Numbered from the stretch's first letter, positions 15,006-22,642 are shown. The stretch is 35,739 bases of DNA from Candidatus Nitrosopumilus sp. (GCA_018263505.1 JAANXA010000021.1:1-35739); one strand, 5' to 3'. Numbers and translations: made by a program. Notes: generated by a model from the letters alone, not told the origin.

Positions 15006-15403
15006 TAATTCCAAACTGAAAGTTTTTCTGGAATTATTTCTATAATACAATTAGTATCATTTAGTAATTCTTTTGCAGATTTGTTTTCTAATGTCTTAAA
15101 ATACCTCAAAAGAATTTTTTTTGCAATTGTTTTTACTTTTCTTTTGTCAATAATTAAATTAGCTTCTCCTTGCCCCATTACACCAAAAATATTTGGTGCA
15201 TTAATTCCAATATCTACACAGAATGAAATTTTATTATTTTTTTTAATATTTTTTACTTTTTCTGTTTTAGAATTTGTTCCAATATAGAATTTTTTTGTAG
15301 CATATCTATACCATACAGGTACAATATGTGGAATTTCATTTTTGTCAATTGTTGCTAATCGTAAAATTTTTTGTGTTTTTAGAAATTCATCTTTTTTGTT
15401 CAT
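15002..15403 (-). CDS. PPOX-class (pyridoxamine 5'-phosphate oxidase-like) flavin/F420-binding protein
   Basis: The 133-residue split-barrel protein starts with the family pattern LRLATIDKNEIPHIVPVWYRY and continues with FYIGTNSKTEKVKNI and ISFCVDIG, typical of PPOX-class FMN or F420 proteins. These reduce or oxidise small substrates with a bound flavin or deazaflavin. It is the last gene of a minus-strand group with a two-helix membrane protein (17-bp overlap) and the F420:NADP reductase NpdG. That context makes F420 the more likely cofactor, but this is inference. The stop overlaps the aminotransferase stop. Confidence 0.8.
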   Translation of the reverse strand: MNKKDEFLKTQKILRLATIDKNEIPHIVPVWYRYATKKFYIGTNSKTEKVKNIKKNNKISFCVDIGINAPNIFGVMGQGEANLIIDKRKVKTIAKKILLRYFKTLENKSAKELLNDTNCIIEIIPEKLSVWNY

Positions 15404-15620
15404 GTTTTCTAAACCCTAATAGTATCATAAAAATCCCAAACCCCAACATTGCAACTGACACTTTTTCATTTGTAATTTCTGAATTAAACAAAAATTCTTC
15501 AACAAACTCTATTCCCCAAATTAATAATTGCCTAATCAGAACGATTCCTGCCATTACTGAAAATAATGTACCCATTGCAGTAAACCAATTTCTACCTCGT
15601 CTGTGGTATTCCTCACTCAT
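15387..15620 (-). CDS. small two-helix membrane protein in the F420 gene group
   Basis: The 77-residue product has two hydrophobic helices (about 15-35 and 55-70) joined by an acidic loop, a basic N-terminus (EEYHRRGRNW) and a basic C-terminus, so both ends should face the cytoplasm. No family is recognised. It sits 19 bp after npdG and overlaps the PPOX gene by 17 bp, so all three are probably cotranscribed. Confidence 0.66.
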   Translation of the reverse strand: MSEEYHRRGRNWFTAMGTLFSVMAGIVLIRQLLIWGIEFVEEFLFNSEITNEKVSVAMLGFGIFMILLGFRKHEQKR

Positions 15621-15639
15621 GATAAATGAAAATTATCTC

Positions 15640-16311
15640 TTAGATTATTTTGATGCCTGGATTTTTAATTTTATTTCTAATCATTGCATTAAGAAGTAAT
15701 GGTGTGGACATTTCTGCAAGATATGATAATTCTATTGGTCCCAGGTAAATTGATCTAAGACCTTTAATCTCATTAATCAATTCATTTACTACTACTACTG
15801 AGTCTTTATCATCTCCACATACGAAGATATCATAATCTAATTCCAAAGTTGGATTCACAAGTTTTTTTTCTGAAATTACATGAAATGCAGAAACTAATTT
15901 TGATTTATCTTTCATGTGATTTGATACTAATTTGTATGAAAATGGTTTGTTATCTTTAATTGAAATACATTCAAAACCAACATCTGTTTTTATCATTGGA
16001 ACAATTGGTGATACTACAACACAGCTATCTTTAATTTCAGATAAAATTGTTGAACATGTAGAATCAATATTTTCATATGGAATTGATAAAATTAAAACAT
16101 CACTTTCTTTTGCAACTGAAACATTATCCTTTCCTGAAATACTTCCTTTAATTTCTCCAAATGCTTCTTTTGCAAGATTTGTATATTCTGCAGCAGACTC
16201 TGATGCTCTTGTAGCATCACGTGAACCCACAATTACATTATGACTTTGTGACCATCTTAGTGCAAATCCTTTTCCCATTCCTCCGGTCCCACCAATAATT
16301 CCAACTTTCAT
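15640..16311 (-). CDS. npdG: NADPH-dependent F420 reductase (F420H2:NADP oxidoreductase)
   Basis: The 223-residue enzyme moves hydride between F420 and NADP. The N-terminal Rossmann loop is GGTGGMGKG (7-15), and SRD (30-32) is placed to bind the 2'-phosphate of NADP. The middle segment SDVLILSIPYE and the C-terminal segment TPLLLNAMIRNKIKNPGIK are typical for the family, whose usual length is 210-225. It opens a minus-strand group with a two-helix protein and a PPOX protein, pointing to F420 chemistry. A 16-bp inverted repeat lies directly before its ATG. Confidence 0.9.
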   Translation of the reverse strand: MKVGIIGGTGGMGKGFALRWSQSHNVIVGSRDATRASESAAEYTNLAKEAFGEIKGSISGKDNVSVAKESDVLILSIPYENIDSTCSTILSEIKDSCVVVSPIVPMIKTDVGFECISIKDNKPFSYKLVSNHMKDKSKLVSAFHVISEKKLVNPTLELDYDIFVCGDDKDSVVVVNELINEIKGLRSIYLGPIELSYLAEMSTPLLLNAMIRNKIKNPGIKII

Positions 16312-16312
16312 G

Positions 16313-16328
16313 ATTGTCCCCAGACAAT
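16313..16328. promoter_or_regulatory. inverted repeat at the npdG start
   Basis: ATTGTC-CCCA-GACAAT has perfect 6-bp arms and begins 1 bp before the npdG ATG (minus strand), in the 51-bp divergent gap shared with the histidine phosphatase gene. It could be an operator or a short 5' hairpin. Confidence 0.3.
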
Positions 16329-16362
16329 GTTATTATTATCTTTATTTGAATTTTAGACTAAA

Positions 16363-16986
16363 TTGGGACAAATTATTTTTCTAAGACATGGTCAAGCAAA
16401 AAATAACACTGATAGAATTTTAGCAGGAAGAACAGAAGGAATCCCCTTAACTGAAACTGGAATTAAACAAGCACAACATACTGCTGAATTATTAGAACAC
16501 ATGAATATCTCTGCAATTTATTCTAGTCCTATTCAACGAGCAAAACATACTGCAGAAATTGCAGGACGACATAATTCTGTTGATGTAACTATTGATGAAC
16601 GTTTAATCGAATTAGATATGGGAAAATTCACTGGAATGCATTATGACCAAATTTTCAATAGTCATGGAAATGTATTTATGAAATTTTACAATGGTGAATT
16701 AGAAATTGCACATAATGGAGTAGAAACATTTTCTCAAGTCAAAAATAGAGTTTTGAGTCTAGTAGATCATGTAATAGAAAAACATCCTGATGAGAATGTA
16801 GTCCTTGTAACTCATATGGATCCGATCAAAGCAATGTTGTCTACTATAGTTGAATTATCTCCAACCAATCTCTTTGAGTTAATAATTGCTAATGCCTCTC
16901 TTAACATATTTCGTGAAAAAGAAAATCGATTTTCTATTTCTGGACTTAACGTAATGCATCCCTCTAGATTCGATCAAGGTTGGTAG
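16363..16986 (+). CDS. histidine phosphatase (phosphoglycerate mutase-like) family protein
   Basis: The 207-residue protein has the branch-1 histidine phosphatase motifs. LRHGQA carries the phospho-accepting His9, followed by SSPIQRAKHTAE with Arg59, acidic Glu83 (RLIELDMGKFTG), and THMDPIKA with His151. Substrates in this family range from phosphoglycerate to alpha-ribazole phosphate and cannot be told here. Cobalamin-pathway phosphatase is one option, since Thaumarchaeota make B12. The start is TTG, about 25 bp after a TATA-like stretch, so leaderless. The gene ends 54 bp before the oxidase cluster. Confidence 0.88.
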   Translation: MGQIIFLRHGQAKNNTDRILAGRTEGIPLTETGIKQAQHTAELLEHMNISAIYSSPIQRAKHTAEIAGRHNSVDVTIDERLIELDMGKFTGMHYDQIFNSHGNVFMKFYNGELEIAHNGVETFSQVKNRVLSLVDHVIEKHPDENVVLVTHMDPIKAMLSTIVELSPTNLFELIIANASLNIFREKENRFSISGLNVMHPSRFDQGW

Positions 16987-17005
16987 CTAATAATCTTGAA
17001 AACCC

Positions 17006-17013
17006 TTAAATAG
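17006..17013 (+). promoter_or_regulatory. probable TATA box of the terminal oxidase cluster
   Basis: TTAAATAG preceded by a C-rich AACCC (BRE-like position) lies 28 bp before the ATG at 17041. Spacing and sequence fit an archaeal promoter that would drive the whole plus-strand oxidase group. Confidence 0.45.
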
Positions 17014-17040
17014 AAATCATTAGTCACGTCATTCATTACT

Positions 17041-17301
17041 ATGAAGAGCATTATAGGATTATTCTTGGTTTTAGCGGTTTTAGTAATTGTACCTGCTGTA
17101 GATTTAGCATTTGCTGCAGGTGATGAGCCTGGAGAATATCTTGATCGTAGAGTAATAATTTGGAATTTGTTCTTTAGAATGATGACTATTGCATTTGTAG
17201 TAGGTGCTGTAGTCTCTGGTACTATTATTTGGCAAGTTTGGAGATTTAGGGAATCTCATCCAAAAGCAAAACCAACTCCCTATGAAGGAACGGATTGGTA
17301 A
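17041..17301 (+). CDS. oxidase subunit II membrane-helix protein (N-terminal part of a split CoxB)
   Basis: The 86-residue protein starts with a probable signal peptide (about 1-26, ending AFAA). Mature residues DEPGEYLDRRVIIWNLFFRMM lead into one membrane helix (about 38-66) and a polar end. This matches the N-terminal helix of cytochrome oxidase subunit II, including the tail VWRFRESHPKAKPTPYEG that normally leads to the second helix. The CuA domain is in the next gene, whose TTG start lies inside this gene's last codons (7-bp overlap). Together they make a normal two-helix subunit II, so the two products probably assemble as one subunit. Confidence 0.8.
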   Translation: MKSIIGLFLVLAVLVIVPAVDLAFAAGDEPGEYLDRRVIIWNLFFRMMTIAFVVGAVVSGTIIWQVWRFRESHPKAKPTPYEGTDW

Positions 17302-17735
17302 AATTGAGTGGACATTCTAACTGGCCTGAATGGATTTACGTTGGTGTTGTAATTGCGTTAATGTGCTGGGTAGGTGCAGAAGCATGGGAAGCTGAAAGAC
17401 TAGTAGAACATGTTCCTGCTGATGTTGAAATTATTAAAGTAGTTGGACAACAATGGTTCTGGACTTTTGAGCATGAAGATGGAACTAAAGAAATTGGTGA
17501 GTTACATGTTGAAGCAGGAAAAGCTTACAAATTCGAAATTCATTCAACAGATGTAATTCATTCATTTAATATTCATGATTATGTTGTATTGATGGATGCA
17601 GTTCCTGGTCGAGTAAATACTGTATGGTTTGCACCCGATCAACCAGGAACCCATGACATTCAATGTAGAGAATATTGTGGATTAATTCATTATAATATGA
17701 GAGGAACATTAATTGTGGAGGAACCAACACATTGA
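17295..17735 (+). CDS. coxB: heme-copper oxidase subunit II, CuA domain protein
   Basis: The 146-residue protein has one membrane helix (about 12-30) and an extracellular cupredoxin domain. The complete CuA ligand set is present: His89 (STDVIHSFNIHD), then C124-x-E126-x-C128-x3-H132-x2-M135. GQQWFWTFEHEDG (51-63) is the usual aromatic strand for electron entry. It should accept electrons from a blue-copper protein and pass them to the haem centre of subunit I. The start is TTG at 17295, or possibly TTG at 17304, which would remove the 7-bp overlap with the upstream gene. Confidence 0.92.
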   Translation: MVKLSGHSNWPEWIYVGVVIALMCWVGAEAWEAERLVEHVPADVEIIKVVGQQWFWTFEHEDGTKEIGELHVEAGKAYKFEIHSTDVIHSFNIHDYVVLMDAVPGRVNTVWFAPDQPGTHDIQCREYCGLIHYNMRGTLIVEEPTH

Positions 17736-17784
17736 CAATCTTAACAACGCTTTTATCACAAAATATAATCGAGGAGATTAACTA

Positions 17785-19311
17785 ATGGTTCTAGAATTAC
17801 AAAAGCCAAGACCAATATGGCAAATTATGTTCTCTACACATCATACTGATGTAGGTTTATTGTACTTGATTTTGTCTATAGGATTCTTATTCTTAGGTGG
17901 TGCATTGGCATTAATCATTAGAGCAGAATTATTCTTACCTGGTGCACAAATAATTGGTGATGCCATGACATTTAACAGAATTTTTACAGTCCATGGAACA
18001 ACGTTAATCTTTTTGTTTATCTTGCCTTTTGCATCATCTGTTGGAAATTATTTTGTTCCAATCATGATTAGATACAAAGATATGGCATATCCAAAATTAA
18101 ATGCACTTGCATTCTGGATGATTCCGCCAGGAGGTGCACTCATTTGGTTAGGTTTTGCAGATTTTTCTTGGTATGCAAATCCACCTTACTCTATCATTAG
18201 CGCCCCAGGTCCGGCAGCTGATATGTGGATATTTGGATTGAAGATTTTGGGAATCTCATCAGTTCTTGGTGCAATTAACTTTATTGTGACAATTCTCAAA
18301 TGTAAGCATCCTGACATGTCAATTGGACAAGTTCCATTATTGGCTTGGTCATTTTTATCATCATCATTAATTATCCTAGTTGCAATCCCTACGTTTGCAG
18401 CAGCATTATTGATGCTTTTAACAGATAGATTAGGTGTTACTGGATTTTTCAATCCTGCAATGGGTGGAGATCCAATTGCATATGCACACTTGTTTTGGTT
18501 TACTTTCCATCCAGAGGTGTATGTATTAGTAATTCCAGCAATCGGTATGATGTATGAAATTATTCCAAGATTTTCAAGAAAACCAATTCACAGTTATAAT
18601 TCTGGTATCTTCGCATTTGTCTTATTATCTATAGTTGGTTTCTCATCATGGGCACACCACATGTATGCAACTGGAATGTCCTTCACTGAAAAAACAGTCT
18701 TTATGGTAGGAACTCTTGCAGCAGTACCAGCATCTGCATTACACGTTTTCAACTTTGTTGCAACAATGTGGAATGGTAGAATTAAATTCTCAACTCCTAT
18801 GATGTGGGCAGTAGGTGGAATTGCATTATTCTTCTCTGCAGGTGCAGGCGGTGTAGCAAATGCTGCAATGCCATTAGACTTTACAACTCACGATACATAT
18901 TGGGTAGTTGGCCATTTCCATCTCTTTGTAATGGGAACTATTGCATTTGGTTCATTTGGATTCATGTATTACATGTATCCATATGTAACAGGAAGAATGT
19001 ATAATGAGGCCTTAGGAAAGATTCACTTTATTATGTCTTTTATTGGAACCATCTTGGTTTTCTTTACACAACACGTTCTTGGTTTGTACGGAATGCCAAG
19101 AAGAGTTTTCGATTATCCTCCAATCCCAGAATGGATTGCCATGAACCAAATTGCATCAATAGGTGCAATGATTATTGGTGTCAGTATGGTAATCTTCCTT
19201 GCAAACATAATTCACAGTGCAGGAAAAGGAAAACTAGCAGATACCGACGACCCATTTGGTGTGGGCGGAAAGTATTACTATCCATTTGAGGCAAGGAATC
19301 CATCACACTAG
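17785..19311 (+). CDS. coxA: heme-copper oxidase subunit I
   Basis: The 508-residue, roughly 12-helix protein is the catalytic oxygen-reducing, proton-pumping subunit. Haem and copper ligands are all present: His70 (FTVHGTT) and His379 for the low-spin haem, His377 for the oxygen-binding haem (VVGHFHLF), and His242, His291 and His292 for CuB. Tyr246 in HPEVY is the residue that crosslinks to the CuB ligand in A-type oxidases. One oddity is that the usual Gly before HPEV is Phe (FTFHPEVY). A Shine-Dalgarno-like GAGGAG lies 8 bp before the ATG, so this internal gene is translated from a leadered message. Confidence 0.96.
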   Translation: MVLELQKPRPIWQIMFSTHHTDVGLLYLILSIGFLFLGGALALIIRAELFLPGAQIIGDAMTFNRIFTVHGTTLIFLFILPFASSVGNYFVPIMIRYKDMAYPKLNALAFWMIPPGGALIWLGFADFSWYANPPYSIISAPGPAADMWIFGLKILGISSVLGAINFIVTILKCKHPDMSIGQVPLLAWSFLSSSLIILVAIPTFAAALLMLLTDRLGVTGFFNPAMGGDPIAYAHLFWFTFHPEVYVLVIPAIGMMYEIIPRFSRKPIHSYNSGIFAFVLLSIVGFSSWAHHMYATGMSFTEKTVFMVGTLAAVPASALHVFNFVATMWNGRIKFSTPMMWAVGGIALFFSAGAGGVANAAMPLDFTTHDTYWVVGHFHLFVMGTIAFGSFGFMYYMYPYVTGRMYNEALGKIHFIMSFIGTILVFFTQHVLGLYGMPRRVFDYPPIPEWIAMNQIASIGAMIIGVSMVIFLANIIHSAGKGKLADTDDPFGVGGKYYYPFEARNPSH

Positions 19312-19323
19312 GAGATATATGAA

Positions 19324-20286
19324 ATGAATCAAGATAATTCCCAAATTTATAGAACAACTCCCGCAAGAACTGGAAAGATGATGGCAATTATGTTAGGAAT
19401 TTGTATTGTTGGTGGAGTAATATTCTTCTCCATGTGGGATTATTGGATTTCAGAACAACCCCCAGTTGTTGCAGCAATGTCTGGAGCAGATGATCATGCA
19501 GCTCCCGCAGTAGCAACAGGAAAAACTATTTCATACGATCTTTCATTTCTTGAATCAGCTGACTTTAGATCTTTGACGTTTAATGCTATGATTGATGAAC
19601 CCGGAGTCAATCCAACAATTGAGATGAGTGTTGGTGACAAAGTTATCTTTAATGTTGTAAATGATGGAAAATCATTCCATTCATTTGGTGTTACAAAAGA
19701 CACTGAAGGCTTTAGTGGAATTATTCCAGGAAGTGAAATCGCATCTGCATCTAATCCATTAAAATCTGGAGAGAGTGGCTCATCAGAATTTGTTGCAGGT
19801 GAGGAGGGAACTTACTATTACATTTGTACTGTTCCTGGACATAGAGAACAAGGTATGGTGGGTGAAATCATTATTGGTCCATCACAAGGTGGAAGTTCTT
19901 CTGGTGTAGCAGCAGCCCCAACAGGTGTGTCTCATGAATTTACTTTGGACTTTGTAGAATCATCTGACTTTAGGACCTTAGCATTTAATGCATTACCAGG
20001 AGAGGATAATAGCAATCCTGAAATCCGTGTAAACTCTGGTGATGAAGTTTCTATTTCATCAACAAATAATGGAAAATCATTCCATTCATTTGGAGTAGTT
20101 TCTGATCCTGAAGACTTTAACAATGTAATTTGGGGTTCTGAAATCGCATCAGCATCTAACCCATTGAAACCAGGAGATGCTGGTAGCACAACATTTACTG
20201 CAGGTGCCCCTGGAACTTACTATTACATTTGTACTGTTCCTGGACATGCCTTACAAGGTATGCAAGGTAGTTTTATTGTAGAATAA
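19324..20286 (+). CDS. membrane-anchored tandem blue-copper (plastocyanin-like) protein
   Basis: The 320-residue protein has one N-terminal membrane helix (about 18-40), a flexible linker, and two type-1 copper domains in a row. Domain 1 (about 68-186) has ligands His119, Cys168, His173 and Met178. Domain 2 (about 203-320) has His254, Cys303, His308 and Met313. Both sets are complete and the two domains are close copies (KSFHSFG and YYYICTVPGH occur in each), pointing to internal duplication. Its place between coxA and ctaA suggests it feeds electrons to CuA in place of cytochrome c, which fits the copper-based electron transport of ammonia-oxidising archaea. Confidence 0.92.
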   Translation: MNQDNSQIYRTTPARTGKMMAIMLGICIVGGVIFFSMWDYWISEQPPVVAAMSGADDHAAPAVATGKTISYDLSFLESADFRSLTFNAMIDEPGVNPTIEMSVGDKVIFNVVNDGKSFHSFGVTKDTEGFSGIIPGSEIASASNPLKSGESGSSEFVAGEEGTYYYICTVPGHREQGMVGEIIIGPSQGGSSSGVAAAPTGVSHEFTLDFVESSDFRTLAFNALPGEDNSNPEIRVNSGDEVSISSTNNGKSFHSFGVVSDPEDFNNVIWGSEIASASNPLKPGDAGSTTFTAGAPGTYYYICTVPGHALQGMQGSFIVE

Positions 20287-20288
20287 TT

Positions 20289-20732
20289 TTGGCAATTCAA
20301 TACCTCGCATTAACAACAATGATTGTTTTGTACACTTTGATGTTTATTGGAGGGTATGTGTCAGCAGCTGGACTTGGTTTAACTTGTCCTGAATGGCCAA
20401 TGTGTCCAGATGGAATTATGCCTTCAGAAGAATATCTTATCGAATGGATTCATAGACTTGTTGCAGCAACAACTGGAAGTTTAGTTATAGCAACAATGAT
20501 TGCAAGTTTAATCAATAAAAATTCTGATTTAAAGATTAAAGTTACTAGCACTCTTGCAACTATATTTGTAATTACTCAAATTGGACTTGGTGCAATGGTT
20601 ATTGATACAAAATTACATGCAGTATTAGTTGCTGTTCATTTGGGAATTGGAATATTGTTGTTTTCTATGGTATTACTTACAACTATTTTTGCATTTAGAA
20701 TTTCTAAAGTCTCAGTTTCATCTAAAGCTTAG
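20289..20732 (+). CDS. ctaA: half-size heme A synthase (CtaA family)
   Basis: The 147-residue protein has four membrane helices, about half of bacterial CtaA, as in some archaeal members such as that of Aeropyrum. The family signature GGYVSAAGLGLTCPEWPMCPDG holds the Cys pair C33 and C39. His55 (WIHRLVA) and His117 (VHLG) are candidate haem ligands, with His110 nearby. It should oxidise haem O to haem A, so the adjacent oxidase likely carries an A-type haem. One half may dimerise to replace the missing repeat. The TTG start lies 2 bp after the cupredoxin stop, so the genes are cotranscribed. The 3' end overlaps the convergent next gene by 11 bp. Confidence 0.88.
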   Translation: MAIQYLALTTMIVLYTLMFIGGYVSAAGLGLTCPEWPMCPDGIMPSEEYLIEWIHRLVAATTGSLVIATMIASLINKNSDLKIKVTSTLATIFVITQIGLGAMVIDTKLHAVLVAVHLGIGILLFSMVLLTTIFAFRISKVSVSSKA

Positions 20733-21243
20733 ATTTTTTTAAAACTTTTGGGACATAAATATACATTACAACTCCTGTAAGTGTTAATGCTCCTACAATA
20801 ATTGCTGCAAAGAAAATATATCCAAATGGACTTTGTGTTCCCATGTTAAATGTAAAAGTGTGAGTTTCTTTCTCTTCTCCAATGTCATACAAATCAATTA
20901 AAACAATATGATTTCCTTGAGTTCTCCAAACATAATCAAAATCCCAATGAGATCCTTCTATTGCAGTAGGTGGAATTGCATCTACTTGCTGACCGTTAAA
21001 TTGAATTCTAATTCCCATTGTAAAATTTTCAACTTCTTCATAGTTATGTCCTTCAGTTACTCTAACTCTGAATTGAGATGGTTCATTAATTTGTGGAAAT
21101 TCTGGAGTTGTTGCTACTTGAACTCTAAATCCAGCTTCAAATTTTTCAGCAGAATTAAACATTGAATGTGCATCTGCACTATTAACCATCATAGGTGAAA
21201 TAATCAAAACAGCAAAAATGATAACTGATCGCAATTTATTCAT
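20722..21243 (-). CDS. secreted, membrane-anchored His-containing protein; possible copper handling
   Basis: The 173-residue protein has a clear signal peptide with an AxA-type cleavage site (SADA at 22-25). The mature chain would then begin with His26. An extracellular beta-rich domain (about 30-130) resembles YtkA/CopC-like sandwiches, with further His at 66, 99, 112 and 128, and a single C-terminal helix (about 137-160) anchors it. A free N-terminal His plus internal His is the layout of copper-binding histidine-brace proteins, but this is inference and the cleavage site is predicted by eye. It lies tail to tail with ctaA, next to the oxidase genes. A 32-bp dyad covers its promoter. Confidence 0.72.
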   Translation of the reverse strand: MNKLRSVIIFAVLIISPMMVNSADAHSMFNSAEKFEAGFRVQVATTPEFPQINEPSQFRVRVTEGHNYEEVENFTMGIRIQFNGQQVDAIPPTAIEGSHWDFDYVWRTQGNHIVLIDLYDIGEEKETHTFTFNMGTQSPFGYIFFAAIIVGALTLTGVVMYIYVPKVLKKSKL

Positions 21244-21275
21244 AATATATTCCCTAGATTCATCATGAATATATT
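21244..21275. promoter_or_regulatory. inverted repeat in the promoter of the secreted His-containing protein
   Basis: AATATATTC and GAATATATT form perfect 9-bp arms around 14 bases, ending at the ATG (21243, minus strand). The distal arm sits where the TATA box is expected and the proximal arm where transcription should start. It may be an operator, or simply a TATA box mirrored by chance in A/T-rich DNA. Confidence 0.3.
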
Positions 21276-21339
21276 GTAAGTTAATTTGTCTAGGAAAATC
21301 TTCAAAACCTTTAAATCCTTATCGACAAGAGTTGATCCG

Positions 21340-21942
21340 ATGACTCTCGTCTCAAAATCAATAGAAATCAAAACACCTGTAGAAAATGTCTTTACATATT
21401 TTGCAAGACCAGAACATGTTTCTGATCAAATCAAAAATGACATTGTAGGAATGACTGTAATTCCTATGGATATCAAAGAAGGCATGGGTGTAGGCACAAC
21501 ATTTAGAATCATCGGCGACTTTAGCGGTAAACGTTTAGAGTGGGATTGTGAAACAACTGATTTTATCAGAAATGAGAAAATCGTTGCAAAACAAATCAAA
21601 GGTCCATTCAAGAGATGGCAAATTACCAATGAGTTTCAGTCATTAGGTGATACTCTCACTAAAGTAACCATGTCAGTAGATTATGAAATGCCATTTGGTC
21701 CTCTAGGAGCAATTATGGATAAAGCAAAATTTGCAAAATCTGCTGAAAGTGGAATGGAAACTGCACTTTATAATGTTAGAGGTTTACTTGAAGGAAACGG
21801 TTCAATTCCTGTATACATAACATTAGATGCATACCAAAAACTTCTTGCCGAAAAGAAAAAAATGAATGATGTTCCAGTTTCAACTGCATTGACTGCAATC
21901 ATTGAAAAATACAATGAAATTGAAGCTAAAGCACAAAACTAA
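21340..21942 (+). CDS. SRPBCC (START/polyketide cyclase-like) domain protein
   Basis: With the ATG at 21340 the product is 200 residues. Residues 1-145 have the SRPBCC helix-grip pattern: KSIEIKTPVENVFTYFARPEHVSD, a GTTFRIIGDFSGKRLEWDCET strand pair, and a C-terminal amphipathic helix. Such domains bind hydrophobic ligands. The last 50 residues add a charged helical tail (LAEKKKMNDVPVST) of unknown role. I chose 21340 because TTTAAA at 21310-21315 is 25 bp upstream, a good leaderless promoter; a longer TTG start at 21286 would span that TATA box. No substrate is suggested by context. Confidence 0.75.
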   Translation: MTLVSKSIEIKTPVENVFTYFARPEHVSDQIKNDIVGMTVIPMDIKEGMGVGTTFRIIGDFSGKRLEWDCETTDFIRNEKIVAKQIKGPFKRWQITNEFQSLGDTLTKVTMSVDYEMPFGPLGAIMDKAKFAKSAESGMETALYNVRGLLEGNGSIPVYITLDAYQKLLAEKKKMNDVPVSTALTAIIEKYNEIEAKAQN

Positions 21943-22001
21943 TTTTTCCTTTATTTTACAATCTTAAAGTTAATAACAACTCTAGGCATATTGTTTTCGG
22001 T

Positions 22002-22075
22002 GGGTCTATGGCGCAGCCAGGTAGCGCACCGGACTCTTAATCCGGTTGTCAAGGGTCCGAATCCCTTTAGACCCG
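22002..22075 (+). tRNA. tRNA-Lys (anticodon CTT)
   Basis: The cloverleaf is complete: acceptor GGGTCTA/TAGACCC, D stem GCGC/GCGC, anticodon arm CCGGA-CTCTTAA-TCCGG and T arm AAGGG-TCCGAAT-CCCTT, with discriminator G. The anticodon CTT reads AAG lysine codons. One oddity is C at T-loop position 55, where T (pseudouridine) is nearly universal. CCA is not encoded. Confidence 0.93.
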
Positions 22076-22084
22076 CTTTTAAAA

Positions 22085-22642
22085 TTATAATTTTTTTAGT
22101 AAAGTAAATCTTGTTTTGTCTTCTCCATAATCTTCATGCAAGTTAACATCACTGACAAACTTTACTTTGTAACCTAGCCATTTTTCTCCCATATTACGAA
22201 ATTTATGATTTTCATCAATCTGTTTTTCAACTTCTTCATATTTTTCACAATGCATGATCCATCTTTTAGATACTCTAAACATTTCTGAAATTCCTTTTTC
22301 TAATACATCATTTTCTAAATAATTCATTAACCCATGTGTAAACACAAAATCTATTGAAGAATCCTCAAATGGTAATTTTGTAATATCGCCTTTCTGAAAA
22401 TTTACATTTGATAATTTTGTTTTTGCAATTTCTAATGCATGCTCATTTAGATCTACCCCGTGTAATTGGAATGTCTTAGGAAATAATCTCAAGTCAATTC
22501 CTGTCCCACACCCTATTTCTAAAATACTTTGTACAGTTGGTAAAGATCCAGCTAAATCTCTAATATATTTTGAAAATTCTTCATTATATCTTGATTCATT
22601 TTTATCTGCATACTCATTCCAAAATTCTTCATTATACTGCAT
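22085..22642 (-). CDS. class I SAM-dependent methyltransferase
   Basis: The 185-residue product (ATG 22642; a TTG four codons earlier is possible) has the methyltransferase Rossmann motifs. ILEIGCGTGIDLRLF is motif I (42-48 for the glycine loop), GVDLNEHALEIA holds the acidic ribose contact, and GDITKLPFEDSSIDFVFTHGLMNYL holds the adenine region and motif IV. The first residues (EEFWNEYADKNESRY) resemble methylases found near pseudaminic-acid genes, but no such genes are here, so the substrate is unknown. It lies 10 bp after the convergent tRNA-Lys. Confidence 0.83.
   Translation of the reverse strand: MQYNEEFWNEYADKNESRYNEEFSKYIRDLAGSLPTVQSILEIGCGTGIDLRLFPKTFQLHGVDLNEHALEIAKTKLSNVNFQKGDITKLPFEDSSIDFVFTHGLMNYLENDVLEKGISEMFRVSKRWIMHCEKYEEVEKQIDENHKFRNMGEKWLGYKVKFVSDVNLHEDYGEDKTRFTLLKKL

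Noticed and set aside
15328-15699. 123-residue plus-strand frame across the PPOX and two-helix genes
   Set aside because: It is antisense to two overlapping genes with recognisable features and has no family of its own.
17041-17735. Frameshifted coxB pseudogene
   Set aside because: Both parts have their own plausible starts, the first ends in a normal stop, and all CuA ligands are intact, so a split gene is the better reading.
20908-21165. Plus-strand frame rich in Ser, Asn and Cys within the secreted protein gene
   Set aside because: It is the complement of a gene with a clear signal peptide and C-terminal anchor.
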